The notes: generated by a model not told the origin, from the letters alone. A stretch of DNA of 64,000 bases from Cololabis saira (GCF_033807715.1 NC_084607.1:15143941-15207940), one strand, 5' to 3'; numbered from the stretch's first letter, positions 1-10,768 are shown. A program made the numbers and translations.

Positions 1-1114
1 ATTCCCCGTGTTTACCAGTGCGACAAGTCCAGATGGCTCCAGCTGCTTCCTCAGATAGATTACTTCCTGTTACCCCCATAATTGTGTCATGTTGGCTTAG
101 ATCTATCATAAACCCTGCGTTGGGTTTTGTGGTTTTTCTTCGGTCGATAGAGTAAAATAATTCAGATTTTGTCCCCTTAGCAGCAGATGAGGTATGCAGG
201 ACGGCTACGAGGAAGGTGGTTTCCCAGGCACTGCCATCAGCCCTGCGGCTCCACATAATTAACTGATTCTTGCTTATCATTGGGGGGCATGATCATCAGT
301 TTGATCTCAGCTGGAGCTTCCTGTCTCAAAGCAAGAGCTTACAGGCTGCCAGTCTGTTATTCTCAGTGATCATTGCTTGGCTTGGGATGTTTCACTTGTG
401 TTGTAATGACTCATTGAAGCAAATTATTTTTCCCCATCTGGAATTGCAGCTCAAAATGGCAAATGATTATGTGGATGTATCTTTTATATACACGGATAAC
501 ATTTCTGAAGTATTGCCAGTCTTGCTATTTTACAAGTAAAATACTTTTTTTCTGACAGTGAGCTTGAAGAGGTTTTATTTTGATTCTGTGATCTAATGGG
601 CTTGATATGCCATAAATTAGCCTGTGGGCACCATGAACACCAGAGGGAGACAGGCTCTTTACTGCGGTGTTATGGCTATTTTGGCAGACTGAGGTTGAGA
701 GAATTACTTTCTTCTGGTGTGCAGACTTGAGCGTCATTGTTTTGAAATAAACCAAAAAGAATAACCATAAAGCTGTGAAAAAAATAAAACACCTGCAGAT
801 GTCTTGCATTAAAAAACTCTTATTGTGATGGTTGAAAATCCAGGCCTTTTTGTGTAAACTGGGCCATTTACCCCATCTGTGCACTTTTTCTTCAGCTCTG
901 TTAAGGTCAATGGGAAAGTGCATCTTATTTTAATAGAACTGCAGAGAAATTGTCTTGTTTTTACGTTTCAGGCAGTGATGACATTGTATGGAAACAGGAC
1001 AGAGAATGAATGTAAAACATGACCACGTGGCATTTTTAAGTTCCTTTGTCATCAGCAGAATGGGACAGGGGCTCCCTCTGGTGGCGGTCTGACAGTATTG
1101 TTTGGTGTTTGCAG
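1..1114. other. ttyh3 intron sequence
   Basis: No exon was recognised in this stretch. By position it is intron upstream of the first visible ttyh3 exon and ends in the splice acceptor TTTGCAG at 1108-1114. The open frames here lack splice context and resemblance to known proteins. Upstream ttyh3 exons coding for the membrane segments must lie outside the window. Confidence 0.6.
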
Positions 1115-1288
1115 GCCCGAAGAAGACAGCGAGGACGATTCTCTGAGTCACGGAGGAAGGCAAACCCATGACAACCTGTACCGGGTCCACATGCCCAGCC
1201 TGTACAGCTGTGGCAGCAGCTTCGGCAGCGAGACCTCCATCCCTGCTACAGCCCACACTGTCAGCAACGCACCTGTCACAGAGTACAT
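1115..1288 (+). CDS. ttyh3: ttyh3 third-from-last coding exon
   Basis: This 174-bp exon lies between acceptor TTTGCAG and donor GTAAGA (1289-1294). Its first base completes a codon from the previous exon and its last two bases start the Met codon finished by the next exon. It begins with an acidic run (PEEDSEDD) and ends in the conserved TVSNAPVTEY segment of the TTYH3 cytoplasmic tail. A stop directly after the donor ends the unspliced frame, as expected for intron read-through. Confidence 0.9.
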
Positions 1289-4200
1289 GTAAGACCCCTC
1301 TCATACAGCTGTTTAACAGGAAACCACGCTAAGGGAAAAGCAGAATTGATGCATAATTTATTTTCACAGTCCGCAGCAGTAATAGTTTCCCGGTGTTGGC
1401 AGGAGTAAATCCAGAGAGAGGCTCAGTTCTCCAGTCTGGTTGAGTGCAGCAAATGCAGCTGTTCCTCAGCTGTGATACAAATGAATGCAGGAAGATTTGG
1501 GGGGGGGGGGGGGGGTCATTTTCTTGCAGTGTGTAGTTTTTTGTAACTGGAGAGTTTCATACATGCAAAGCATTATTTCATTTCTGCGTGTGGTCTTGTG
1601 TGTTTTGTTCAACAGGGCTCAGAACTCCAACTTCCAGAACCAGAACTCTCGTTGTGAAAACACACCGCTGATTGGGCGCGAGTCTCCTCCTCCCTCGGTT
1701 AGTAGCGTATTACCTGTTTTTAAAGGGAAAAATGAAACTGGATGATCATCTCTGGGTCATTTTGAGGGTTTATAACTTTTACCAGAAATGTTATTTTTAT
1801 GAACTTCAGAACTGGGGAAGTGTTATAAATATAACTATTTATATGCACTGAAAGGAATGGACATGAAAGCCAGGTTGGAAACTAAACTTTACCCATCTCT
1901 ACACTGGATTATCTGCAGGATTTGTTTTTATTCTACCAGCGTATTGTTCTGTCACTGGCCTGGTTTGAGCAAGCAGAAGCGCGTATCCATCCCTGTTACG
2001 CCGCGTATTTAACCTCACCTGGTTTAGCAGACGTCCGGTGAACAGAAGCTACAGTCCTTGTGCCTCTGGCTGAACGTCTCCCCACCCCTCTCTGACCTCA
2101 TTTCATGTCTAATTTTATTGACTTTTAAACTAAAGGCAGCTACAGCTTCTGTGTACGAGTTGTAGCGGTCGTCGAGTTGCTGTGTTGTGTTTCACCTGTT
2201 AGACCTGCGAAAATCACCCGGTTCACTTCCTGACCCCAAAAACATATTCTTGTCCTATGAAAGTGTCTGAACTTGGAACATGAAGTGCAGTCCTTCATTA
2301 GAGAAGTTTATATTTAAAAATAAAAACTCAAAAATAAAATCTAACATGTTTTTATAGCATAAGTAAACACACAGGTTTAAAACACGAAACTTTGGGATGG
2401 AACATTTGGAGAGACAAGAAATCCAGATCAATGATGATCTCTCCGATCAGCCATCATAGGTTTATCAGTTTTCAGTGAACTATTGACTTCCTTTTTATTC
2501 GAAAGGAGTGGGAAAACTTGAAATCCTCAAAGGATCAATAGCATGGTTTTGCCTCCATACTTAGGCCAGTATTTATAAATGTCAGTCATCTGGTGACTAT
2601 AAAAGCTCCCCAGGTGTGAATGTCGCAATTAACCGCTGCTGCCCCTCTAGCTGAAAGCTAGTAGACTTTACCCCCTTAATCTGACTTAACCTTGATCTGA
2701 TAAAGATCAGATCTCGATCCATCTTGAAGTTTATCAGATCAAGATCTGATAAAGTTCTGGTGTTTATGATTCTTCAGTTTCTTTCCAAGGGAACAGTTTT
2801 GAAGCGTGACGTTGCGACGGTGTTATTTTGCATCAAGAGTGAGAACCCGAGTCCTCCCGTCTTGCCCCCAGTCCCGGCCCGAACCTCCACTAGAGATCCT
2901 GCTCTCCCTAGTGTCTGTCTGTCTGTCTGTCTGTCTGTCTGCTCTGACCTCAATACTGCTTTGTGCATCTTCTCTATACTCTCTTCTTGTCGTTCTTGTT
3001 TCTTTGCAAATCCATCCAGTTGTATTTGACTGCTGCGGACAGTAACAGCGGTCACTGCTGGCAGTTAAAGCCCTCGGAGAGTTCAAGATCATTTTGGTAA
3101 CATCGTCTGCTATGCTAACAGGTACTAAACATGTCCACCTTCTCCCCCCGCTGGCCTGTTCCTCCCTGTACCTCCTCCCGTCTACCACCCTGGCTCTACT
3201 GACCCTTTACTTAGGTGCTTTTGAGGCTGCCGGACCCCCCCCCCCCACTCCGCCCTGAATCTTGTAACTGTCCCACGTAGTGTCTCACCTGATGTCTGTT
3301 TCCCGTGGCATTAGGCTGCATGTTGGCCTCCCCCCTGCACATAGACGCATCAGCAGGAAGATGTGCAGCCGCGAGGCTCGCCGTCACCCATGAATCACTG
3401 GCCACTTGTATCAGATAATGAAGCTTTTAAGGCATTTCCGTGACCTTATGGATCTACTTTGCCCTGATTCTTGGGTTGGAGGGTGAGATCACGATAGTTA
3501 CAAGTAAGATACTGCAGAGATTAACTGTTCTTAAACGGTGTAAATAGAAAAAGGCAAGATTAAGAAGTGAATATTTCATTCTGGAAACTGTTGTGGCAGA
3601 AGATTTACAAAAAAAAGAAATGAAGCATGAACGTGTTGTTGCTGTCCGTCTGCCAGTCTGGAGGGAAAGAGACACAGCTAACTGAACCCATCAGGAATAA
3701 CTTAAACGGTCATGGATAAGTAAGATTGGAAAAATAAGTAATTTGTTCTGGTAGACGCTGAGATTTTCACATTTACTGGATTAGGTTTTAGCCTCGAAAA
3801 AATATTCTAGTATCTGTTGAAACATGAAGATTTAAACATGAAATACTAATACATTCCCACTCCAGTAGTTTTTGAACTCTAAAGAACTTGTAGATTTATT
3901 TTATTAAAGAAGATTTTGCTATTAAAAATATTTGGTACGATTCTGTTGGTCAGCTCTGATCGGTTTACTTCAGCCACGCCTGACTAACCAGACGATTGTT
4001 ATCAGCTTCTCACTCAGTTCCCGTATAAGAGATATTTTCAAGCCGAACATCTAACAGAGATCAGGGCTCCAAACTTGAACACACTAACTGACTCGATCAT
4101 GCCGTATAAATGATGAGAGCAGGAGAACACTTTTTTTAGTTTAGCGTTAAAACCCAGATCTTTGTGGGTTAATGACGTGAAAAATTCTCCCAATAAAATG

Positions 4201-5435
4201 ACTTTTCTTCTGACTTGACGTCTTAACTAATCAGTCTTTCCCAGTTACTAACGGAGCATGTCAGCCTGTCGTCTTCTTAAGATCAAGACACACAAAGTAG
4301 CTTCTCCTCCACGTTACTGCTGTTTAATCCACCATCTCCTCCTCGCTGGTGCTTCAGTAGCTTTTCCATGTGCAGGTTCTCACAGCACATGCAGCTCCTC
4401 CGTAAAGCCCCTCCAGGTAGTCGGGTTGGTTCCTTCAGCCTTTTACATGGAACTTCTGTCGGACCTGGTGCACGTTCAAAGGAGGGATCCAGAAGCTCTG
4501 ATAGCTTATTTTGATCCTCCATTTTTATTTAATTACATAATAAAAACTTACCGTTTGACCATGGGAGACGACACCAAATACTTGCACCTTATTTCTGACA
4601 AGTTATCGACAGAACAATGAAGCAAATCTTTAACCGAGACTGAAGATACCAATAAATTACAGCACACATTACCTTTACCTGATTCTCTTTATCGTTGTCG
4701 TGATGCTTTGAGCCTCGACAGGTTGTTCAGATAGCTTTGAGAAACTCTGTTTAAATGCCGCCAATAACAGTGTTTCTACAGGAGTGAAATGTTGGCCTTT
4801 TTTTTTTTTTTAGCACTTGTTTCACCTGCATTCAAAAACTGCATGGGTGCATCCTCAATATATATGAATGTCTGGCTCTGCCAGAGTGCACGGAGAATCA
4901 CAGCAAGATGTAAACTGCTGCGGGTTTCCGTTCACACCACTCCCTTCACTGATGTCTTTGTCTCCTGTAGCCGTTTCTGTGATGTTTCTGTGGTTGAATC
5001 ATTTAACATCCTTTAGATTCCAGCACTTCGGAGTAACTTGTTTCAAAGGTAATCTGTGTAGGATTTTCTCTGGTCTTTTAAAACCAATTGTGTTGTTTAT
5101 CTCTCCCAGTTATATTATTGTTCTCTGCTGCTTTTGGTGTTTTAATTTAGTGGAACAGATTTATTCTGAAATCCACCAAAGCTTTTTGTTTTGTTCGTTT
5201 TTTCATTGTTGCTGAATAAGGGGAAAATCCTACATAAAAACGTTAACTGTATATGTTTTTAACCCTCGGTTCATGTCCTGTACTGTGAAGAGTGAAATTG
5301 CGATCCATTTCTCTCTGCTTCTCCTCACAGTACACCTCCAGCATGCGGGCCAAGTACCTGGCAAACAGCCGACCGGATCCCAACAGCCCACCAGCACATC
5401 AAACACCGCAGAGCCCCTCCAGCGTGCAGCACTGA
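1115..5435 (+). CDS. ttyh3: Tweety homolog 3, last three coding exons (partial gene)
   Basis: Tweety proteins are multipass plasma-membrane proteins proposed to form calcium- or swelling-linked chloride channels. Only the cytoplasmic C-terminal tail is present: exons 1115-1288, 1616-1697 and 5331-5435. Joined, they encode a Ser/Asn/Pro-rich tail with the family landmarks TVSNAPVTEYM, CENTPLIGRESPPPS and YTSSMRAKYLA, matching the human TTYH3 tail in order and spacing. The last exon junction creates a PPSY sequence, a PPxY motif of the kind bound by NEDD4-type ubiquitin ligases in this family. All junctions are GT-AG and the frame is kept across both introns (327 bp and 3.6 kb). Upstream exons are off the left edge. 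Which teleost paralogue (a or b) it is cannot be decided from the tail alone. Confidence 0.88.
1499..1515. repeat. poly(G) run, 17 bases
   Basis: An uninterrupted run of 17 G lies in the 327-bp ttyh3 intron, about 100 bases before the next exon. Such runs are prone to length error in sequencing and can form G-quadruplexes. Confidence 0.95.
1616..1697 (+). CDS. ttyh3: ttyh3 penultimate coding exon
   Basis: This 82-bp exon lies between acceptor TTCAACAG and donor GTTAGT. It opens with the G that completes the split Met codon and ends on a codon boundary. It encodes an Asn/Gln-rich stretch followed by CENTPLIGRESPPPS, the most conserved part of the TTYH3 tail. Its final Ser together with the Tyr opening the next exon makes the PPSY motif. 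Confidence 0.9.
2691..2743. repeat. Inverted repeat, 14-bp arms
   Basis: CTTGATCTGATAAA (2691-2704) is exactly reverse-complemented at 2730-2743, with a 25-base loop. A further partial copy of the right-arm sequence follows immediately. In the ttyh3 transcript it would form an AU-rich intronic hairpin. Confidence 0.8.
2913..2940. repeat. (GTCT)7 microsatellite
   Basis: Seven uninterrupted GTCT units occupy 28 bases inside the last ttyh3 intron. Confidence 0.95.
5331..5435 (+). CDS. ttyh3: ttyh3 terminal coding exon
   Basis: The exon starts after the polypyrimidine acceptor CTTCTCCTCACAG and encodes 34 residues, beginning YTSSMRAKYLA and ending PSSVQH before TGA at 5433-5435. The opening residues match the family tail; the last 20 residues (Pro/Ser-rich) differ from the mammalian end. 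The exon lies inside duplication copy A and has no counterpart in copy B. Confidence 0.88.
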   Translation, partial: YTSSMRAKYLANSRPDPNSPPAHQTPQSPSSVQH

Positions 5436-6096
5436 CCTCTCCTCCACCCACCAGTCCTGTCATTCAGTCTTCTGCTTCCTGCCACCATCAACTGCCTCGC
5501 TTGATTCAAAGCAAATGTGCTTTTTGCCGGTTGGTTAAAGCAGAGATCACGGACATCATCAGATCTCATCTCATGAGTCGGGAGTGCAGGATCTACTTCT
5601 GCAGCCTCCAAACTGGCATGAATCATCCCTGGTGCTGAGACTGAACTACAGCTCTGATGCGATGGAGCCTGGACTCTTTTCCAGCTGAACACACCACGAC
5701 ATTCACCATGACGTGCACCGTCACTCCCAACGAGGCATCGTGGTGGTGGGGAGTCTGGAAGTGCTCATAGACTAACACTGGTTGTGTTTGTGAAGTACTG
5801 TACTGTCTTTACTGTGGGAGGAGTCACAGGAAGACCCGTCACTTTCCTCTTATCTGACGTATAAATATAATCTCTCTTCTGATGCACCTGGCATCCATCA
5901 AATTGTTGTATAGATTCACTTTACAGTTAAAACTTCAGCTCCTCACGCCTCTTTCCTGCTGGAGGAGCCTGAAACCCGGGTGAGAGTGGGTTTACTGTAC
6001 ATGGCACATGCGCCACACTCTTATACGGCTTCTCGTGGTATTCTGTCTTAAATCCGATGTCTGGGACCAGTTTTCCTGCGGTATTGCACGTTTTAC

Positions 6097-6125
6097 AAAG
6101 CCACGGCACTATTTGCCGTGGCTTT
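6097..6125 (+). other. Perfect 12-bp stem-loop in the ttyh3 3' UTR
   Basis: AAAGCCACGGCA, the five-base loop CTATT and the exact reverse complement TGCCGTGGCTTT form an uninterrupted stem followed by a T run. It sits about 660 bases after the stop codon. The structure is read directly; any regulatory role is inference. Confidence 0.85.
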
Positions 6126-7185
6126 TTTGTTTTTGTTTTTTTAATGGTGTGATGAGCCCCACATCCTCAGTGGTGACTGTAACCTGTGAAGCTGGACCTG
6201 GCACATCTTTAACTGGCTCTAAGATGAGCTGAGTGATGGAAACTGCTGAGTTTGAGATGGAAGAGAATATTTTATACCACTGGACCCTGATTCCTTATAA
6301 AAGGTGGTGAAGCAGGAGAAGAGTGAGGATTACAAACTCCTCCTCCACCTGCGTGTTTCAAGAACACGCACACGTTTACTCTACCCGGCCACAGACCTGT
6401 CCACAAAATACATGTCAAAGTTTTAAACCACATTTATCTGAAAATATACTTTCCTCCAGATAATTCAAAGAAAGGGCGTTAAGCATTGGCATTGCAGTGT
6501 CTCTCAAATGTGTTTTAGCATTTATATAAAAGTAGATAAGAGGATTTGATGCTGGAACAGGATTTTTTTACCAACTGCTCTGTGTATAAAGTCACTTTTC
6601 TTTGGAAGCATGACGACCCTTCACATGTGGAGTGAGATGTTTGAGCCTCTGCAGCCTCCGCTAGCTTCTCGTAGATGTCTGTTTATGACCAGTGCCAACA
6701 AGTGAAGCACAACTATTTTACTATCTCAGTATCTTTTTAAATGTCGTTCTTTCTTTTTTTTCCTTCTGTTTTTCAAAGCATTTAAGCTTCTTTCAGCATT
6801 AGTACACTGATGCAGTTTTTTTTATTTTGGGCGGGGGGCGATTATATTCTCTTTGTGATGATGATGATTATGTACAGATGAGAATCAAAATGAATTTAAA
6901 AAGATCCTCAAGTTGACTTTTAATTTCTTGAAAAGTTTATTATACATTTTAAGCGTTTTGTTTTCTATTTGACTTTTGTGTCTTTTTTTTTTTAATAAGT
7001 TTAGCATAGAGTACAATGTTTTGGAAAATTAATGTGAATATAAATAGATTTAAGTGTCATTGATTTGATTGATTGGAAACGAGTCACTGTAGATGTAAGG
7101 TTTTTCTCTTTTTTTTTTATACATAATTTTGTAACGTGTACATGTAAAAGCTGTGGTTATATTGAGCTTGAACGCTGTGTTTGGA

Positions 7186-7191
7186 AATAAA
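7186..7191 (+). promoter_or_regulatory. ttyh3: Polyadenylation signal of ttyh3
   Basis: A canonical AATAAA lies in the context GGAAATAAACT. It is the clearest plus-strand signal downstream of the stop and is preserved in duplication copy B at 10580-10585. Confidence 0.6.
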
Positions 7192-7540
7192 CTATAACTG
7201 AGGAGCAGCAGCTCTCTGGAGTGATCCTGGCAGGAAACAGACACAGGTAGCAGCAGAGTTTCATTCTTGTCGACATTAGATCCGAAAACCTGTTGGAATG
7301 GGAGAAAAAACACTACAAATTTTAGAAACCCAAGATTTGTTGTCTTAACATGAGCAAAACGTACCAAGTAGCTACTCCTCCACGTTACTGCTGTTTAGTC
7401 CACCTTCTCCTCCTCGCTGGTGCTAGCTTTTCCATGAAACACAAGGGGATGCCCTGCACATTCAAAGTAGGGATCCAGAAGCTCTGATGGCTTATTTTTA
7501 TCATTTTTATTTAATTACGTAATAAAAACTTGACCTTGGT

Positions 7541-7554
7541 AGACGACACCAAAT
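7541..7554. repeat. Rex3 target-site duplication, left copy
   Basis: GACGACACCAAATA directly abuts the TCCA-repeat tail of the Rex3 insertion and is repeated at 9079-9092. Copy A shows the same word only once, at the empty site near 4568, confirming an insertion. Confidence 0.88.
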
Positions 7555-7775
7555 ATCCATCCATCCATCCATCCATCCATTTTCCGCCGCTTATCCGTTC
7601 CCGGGTCGCGGGGGCAGCAGTTTCAACAGAGATGCCCAGACTTCCTTCACCCCAGACACCTCCTCCATCTCTTCCTCCATCTCTTCCTCCAGCTCCTCCG
7701 AGGCGTTCCCAGGCCAGCCGAGAGACATAGTCTCTCCAGCGTGTCCTGGGTCTTCCCTGGGGTCTCCTCCCGGTG

Positions 7776-7837
7776 GGACATGCCTGGAACACCTCCCTAG
7801 GGAGGAGGGACATGCCTGGAACACCTCCCTAGGGAGG
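7776..7837 (-). repeat. About 30-bp tandem duplication inside Rex3
   Basis: The words GGGACATGCCTGGAACACC and TCCCTAGGGAGG occur twice in direct succession. The second copy shifts the Rex3 C-terminal frame, which is why the coding region appears as separate overlapping frames here. Confidence 0.85.
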
Positions 7838-8967
7838 CGTCCAGGAGGATCCGGTACAGATGCCCAAGCCACCTCAGCTGACTCCTCTCAATATGAAGGA
7901 GCAGCAGCTCGACTCCGAGCTTCTCCCGGGTGACCGAACTCCTCACCCTATCTCTAAGGCAGTGTCCAGCCACCCTGCGGAGGAAACTCATCTCGGCCTC
8001 ATGTATCCGCGATCTTGTCCTTTCGGTCACTACCCAAAGTTCATGACCATAGGTGAGGGTAGGGGCGTAGATTGACCGGTAAATCGAGAGCTTCGCCTTT
8101 CGACTCAGCTCCTTCTTCACCACGACGGTCCGGTACATCGACCGTCCGTCAATCTCCCGCTCCATCATTCCCTCACTCGTGAACAAGACCCCGAGATACT
8201 TGAACTCCTCCACCTGAGGCAGGACTTCTCCACCCCACCCTTTCCCGGTGGAGAACCATGGCCTCGTTCTTGGAGGTGCTGATTCTCATCCCCGCTGCGT
8301 CGCACTCGGCCGCAAACCGCCCCAGCACATGCTGGAGGTCCCGGTCTGATGAAGCCAACAGGACAACGTCATCCGCAAAAAGCAGAGACGAAATCCTGTG
8401 GTTCCCAAACCGGATTCCCTCCGGCCCCTGGCTACGCCTAGAAATCCTGTCCATAAAAATTATGAACGGGGCCGGTGATAAAGGGCAGCCCTGCCGGAGT
8501 CCAACATGCACCAAGAACAAGTCTGACCTACTGCTGGCAATGCGAACCAAACTCCTGCTCCGATCATACAGAGACCGGACAGCCCTTAATAGAGGGCCCC
8601 GGACTCCATACTCACCGAGCACCCACAGAATGGCACGAGGGACACGGTCAAATGCCTTCTCCAGATCCACAAAGCACATGTGGACTGGTTGGACAAATTC
8701 CCACGAACCCTCGAGCACCCTGCGGAGGGTATAGAGCTGGTCCAGTGTTCCACGACCGGGACGAAAACCGCATTGTTCCTCCTGAATCCGAGGTTCAACT
8801 ATCGGCCGTATTCTCCTCTCCAGAACCCTGGTGTAGACATTCCTGGGGAGGCTGAGAAGTGTGATCCCCCTATAGTTGGAACACATTCTCCGGTCCCCCT
8901 TTTTAAAAAAGAGGGACCACCACCCCGGTTTACCACCCCAGCGGTACTGTCCCCTTCCTCCATGCAA
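7797..8967 (-). pseudogene. Rex3 reverse transcriptase ORF fragment, broken
   Basis: Two overlapping minus-strand frames (8173-8967 and 7797-8213) together cover the palm and C-terminal parts of an RTE-type reverse transcriptase. The frame passes from one to the other near 8210 by a frameshift. Catalytic Asp pair FADD is present. No start codon or endonuclease domain is present, so no functional product is expected. Confidence 0.85.
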
Positions 8968-9345
8968 TGTTGCAGAGGCGTGTCAACCAAGACAGCCCTA
9001 CGACATCCAGAGACTTGAGGTACTCAGAGTGAATCTCATCCACCAGGTTCTACTGAGGAGCTTACAAACCACTTCAGTGACGACACCAAATACTTGGACC
9101 TTATTTCTGAAGTTATTGACAGAACAATGAAGCAAATCTTTAATCGAGACTGAAGATACCAATAAATTACAGCACGGATTACCTTTACCTGATTCTCTTT
9201 ATCGTCGTCGTGATGCTTTGAGCCTCAACAGGTTGTTCAGATAGCTTTGAGAGCAGACCAGAACATAAGAAACTTGGTTTAAATGCCGCCAACAACGCAG
9301 TGTTTCTACAGGAGCACTTGTTTAAGCACTTGTTTCACCTCCATT

Positions 9346-9990
9346 AAAAAAATGCATGGGTGTCAGTAGCGGAACATATCAGAGCCGGGCCGGGCGGCGG
9401 GGCATATGACCGCGCCATTTGCACTGGGCCAAGAGATCGATGATGACGTTGATAGACGGCTGTTGATGATGAACGATTTTACCCGAAATACATTTGGAGA
9501 TTCACTTGCAATTTTTGTTTTAATGTTAACTGTCAGTGTGAAAATCTCAGCACAGCATATTATGCAATGCCTAATATGGCATTGTACAATGCCATATTAT
9601 ACAATATGAACCAAGTGGTGCCAGAAAAAAAAAAAAATCTTGGGAGCAGGGCCTGCTGAAGACGTCGGTTGTGCAGAACTACAGCAGTAAGTCCTCGTCG
9701 GAGCTCCACTCTTTATTAGGGATTTCATATGGATCCAAACCGTTAATAATCGTTATTTTCTCCATATAGTGGTCCCTGGCTTCCTTGTTTAAGGTATCCC
9801 AGTAAATTCCAGTTTCCTTTCTGGCATTTTAACATCTTTTTTTCGCGTTCAGTCTGTCCACTTGGTGCTACCATACTTCTACTACACTGCTGTTTGTTTA
9901 CACTCACGTAGCTGCCAACATGGCCGCCGCGTCCCAGAATGCAACGCGGCGCCCAAGCCCTATTCTTGGACTCATTTTGGAAAGATCCAG
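9346..9990. other. Unassigned sequence replacing the ttyh3 terminal exon in copy B
   Basis: This stretch has no match in copy A. It contains a short plus-strand frame (9406-9609), a perfect 28-bp palindrome (9572-9599) and an A run (9626-9638). The 3' part carries GGACTCATTTTGGAAAGATCC, nearly repeated at 12672-12692, which suggests a dispersed element. The element family was not recognised. Confidence 0.5.
9572..9599. repeat. Perfect 28-bp palindrome
   Basis: TAATATGGCATTGT is followed immediately by its exact reverse complement ACAATGCCATATTA, with no loop. A partly related word (ATTATGCAATGCC) precedes it. Confidence 0.9.
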
Positions 9991-9991
9991 A

Positions 9992-10198
9992 TGGCCAGTC
10001 TATCGCAGGGCCAGATAGATAAACAGACAACCAGACACACTCACACCTACGGGCAATTTATAATCATCAGTTCACCTACTATGCATGTTTCTGGACTGTG
10101 GGAGGAAGCCGGAGGGAACCCACACAAGCACGGGGAGAACATGCAAACTCCACACAGAAAGTCCCCGCTGGGCCAGGGAGTCGAATCGGGAACCTTGT
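9992..10198 (-). mobile_element. tRNA-derived fish SINE, minus strand, truncated
   Basis: Read on the minus strand, the sequence has a B-box-like GGTTCCCGATTCGACTCC followed by the SINE body (GTGTGGAGTTTGCATGTTC, CCTCCCACAGTCCAGAAAC). The same body occurs at 22409-22736 on the plus strand. The 5' tRNA part is missing. Confidence 0.75.
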
Positions 10199-10579
10199 TG
10201 GTTCACTTGTTCTTTCAGCATTAGTACACTGATGCAGTTTGTTTTATTTTGGGTGGGGGGGTGATTATATTCTGTTTGTGATGATGATGTACAGATGAAA
10301 ATCAAAAAGATCCTCAAGTTGATTTTAATTTCTTGAAAAGTTTATTATACGTTTTATTTTTCTATTTGACTTTTGAGTCTTTTTTTATAAGTTTAGCATA
10401 GAATACAATGTTTTGGTAAATTAATGTGAATATAAATAGGTTTAAGTGTCATTGATTTGATTGATTGGAAACAAATCACTGTAGCTATAAAGTTTTTCTC
10501 TCTTTTTTTTTAATACATAATTTTGTAACGTGTACATGTAAACGCTGCGGTTATATGGAGCTTGAACGCTGTGTTTGGA

Positions 10580-10585
10580 AATAAA
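10580..10585 (+). promoter_or_regulatory. Duplicated polyadenylation signal (copy B)
   Basis: AATAAA in GGAAATAAACT is the copy B counterpart of the ttyh3 signal. It could serve as an alternative distal end for ttyh3 transcripts reading through copy A. Confidence 0.5.
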
Positions 10586-10768
10586 CTAACTGAAGAGCAG
10601 CAGCTCTCTGCAGTGATCCTGGCGGGAAACAGACACTAGGTAGCAGCAGAACCTCATTCTTGTCATCCCCAAGAACGACATTAGATCCGTAAACCTGTTA
10701 GAATGGGAGGAAAAAAACAATACAAACTGTAGAAACCCAAGATTTGACATGATTTGCTTCACAATAAT

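Larger units (their letters stand above)
1698..4297. other. ttyh3 last intron, unique part
   Basis: No exon was found in these 2.6 kb. The stretch contains a 14-bp inverted repeat (2691-2743), a (GTCT)7 microsatellite (2913-2940) and a C run near 3235. ORFs on both strands around 2770-3190 are shadows through the microsatellite and show no family resemblance. Confidence 0.6.
5436..7210 (+). other. ttyh3: ttyh3 3' UTR
   Basis: About 1.77 kb of non-coding sequence follows the stop and runs to the AATAAA at 7186-7191. It contains a perfect 12-bp hairpin (6097-6125) and several T-rich tracts. The extent is inferred from the signal position; earlier weak signals could give shorter forms. Confidence 0.6.
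4298..7366. repeat. Tandem duplication, copy A (intron end, last exon and 3' UTR of ttyh3)
   Basis: The first part of this block (about 4298-4840) recurs, diverged, at 7367-7554 plus 9079-9345. Its last part (6787-7366) recurs at 10211-10748. Shared landmarks in order are CTCCTCCACGTTACTGCTG, the GACGACACCAAATACTTG segment, the TTTCAGCATTAGTACACTGA segment and GGAAATAAACT with its polyadenylation signal. Copy A keeps the terminal coding exon, so it is taken as the working 3' end. By eye, matched blocks differ at roughly one base in ten with several indels. Confidence 0.85.
7555..9078 (-). mobile_element. Rex3 non-LTR retrotransposon, 5'-truncated (RTE clade)
   Basis: On the minus strand the element runs from a truncated 5' end at 9078 to a (TGGA)n tail at 7555-7580. 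The reverse transcriptase fragment shows FVDLEKAFDRVP, GLRQGCPLSP and the catalytic FADDVVLL, followed by a C-terminal domain with YAPTLTYGHELW and WLGHLYR and the end LLKLLPPRPG. The plus-strand stretch at 8471-8490 corresponds, as recalled, to the commonly used Rex3 PCR primer site. The reading frame is broken, partly by a tandem duplication of about 30 bp at 7776-7837. The endonuclease region is missing. Target-site duplications of 14 bp flank it. Confidence 0.9.
7367..10750. repeat. Tandem duplication, copy B (terminal exon lost)
   Basis: Matches to copy A are 7367-7554, 9079-9345 and 10211-10748. A Rex3 insertion separates the first two. Between the second and third, 9346-10210 replaces the 1.9 kb of copy A that holds the terminal coding exon. 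Copy B therefore retains intronic and 3' UTR sequence plus a polyadenylation signal but no coding exon. Confidence 0.82.

Noticed and set aside
2774..3188. Arg/Asp/Gln-rich frames
   Set aside because: They translate the (GTCT)n microsatellite and flanks in an intron.
6097..6125. Rho-independent terminator
   Set aside because: The hairpin plus T run has that look, but it lies in the 3' UTR of a spliced vertebrate gene.
8258..9018. Several plus-strand frames over 100 codons
   Set aside because: Shadows of the minus-strand Rex3 reverse transcriptase.
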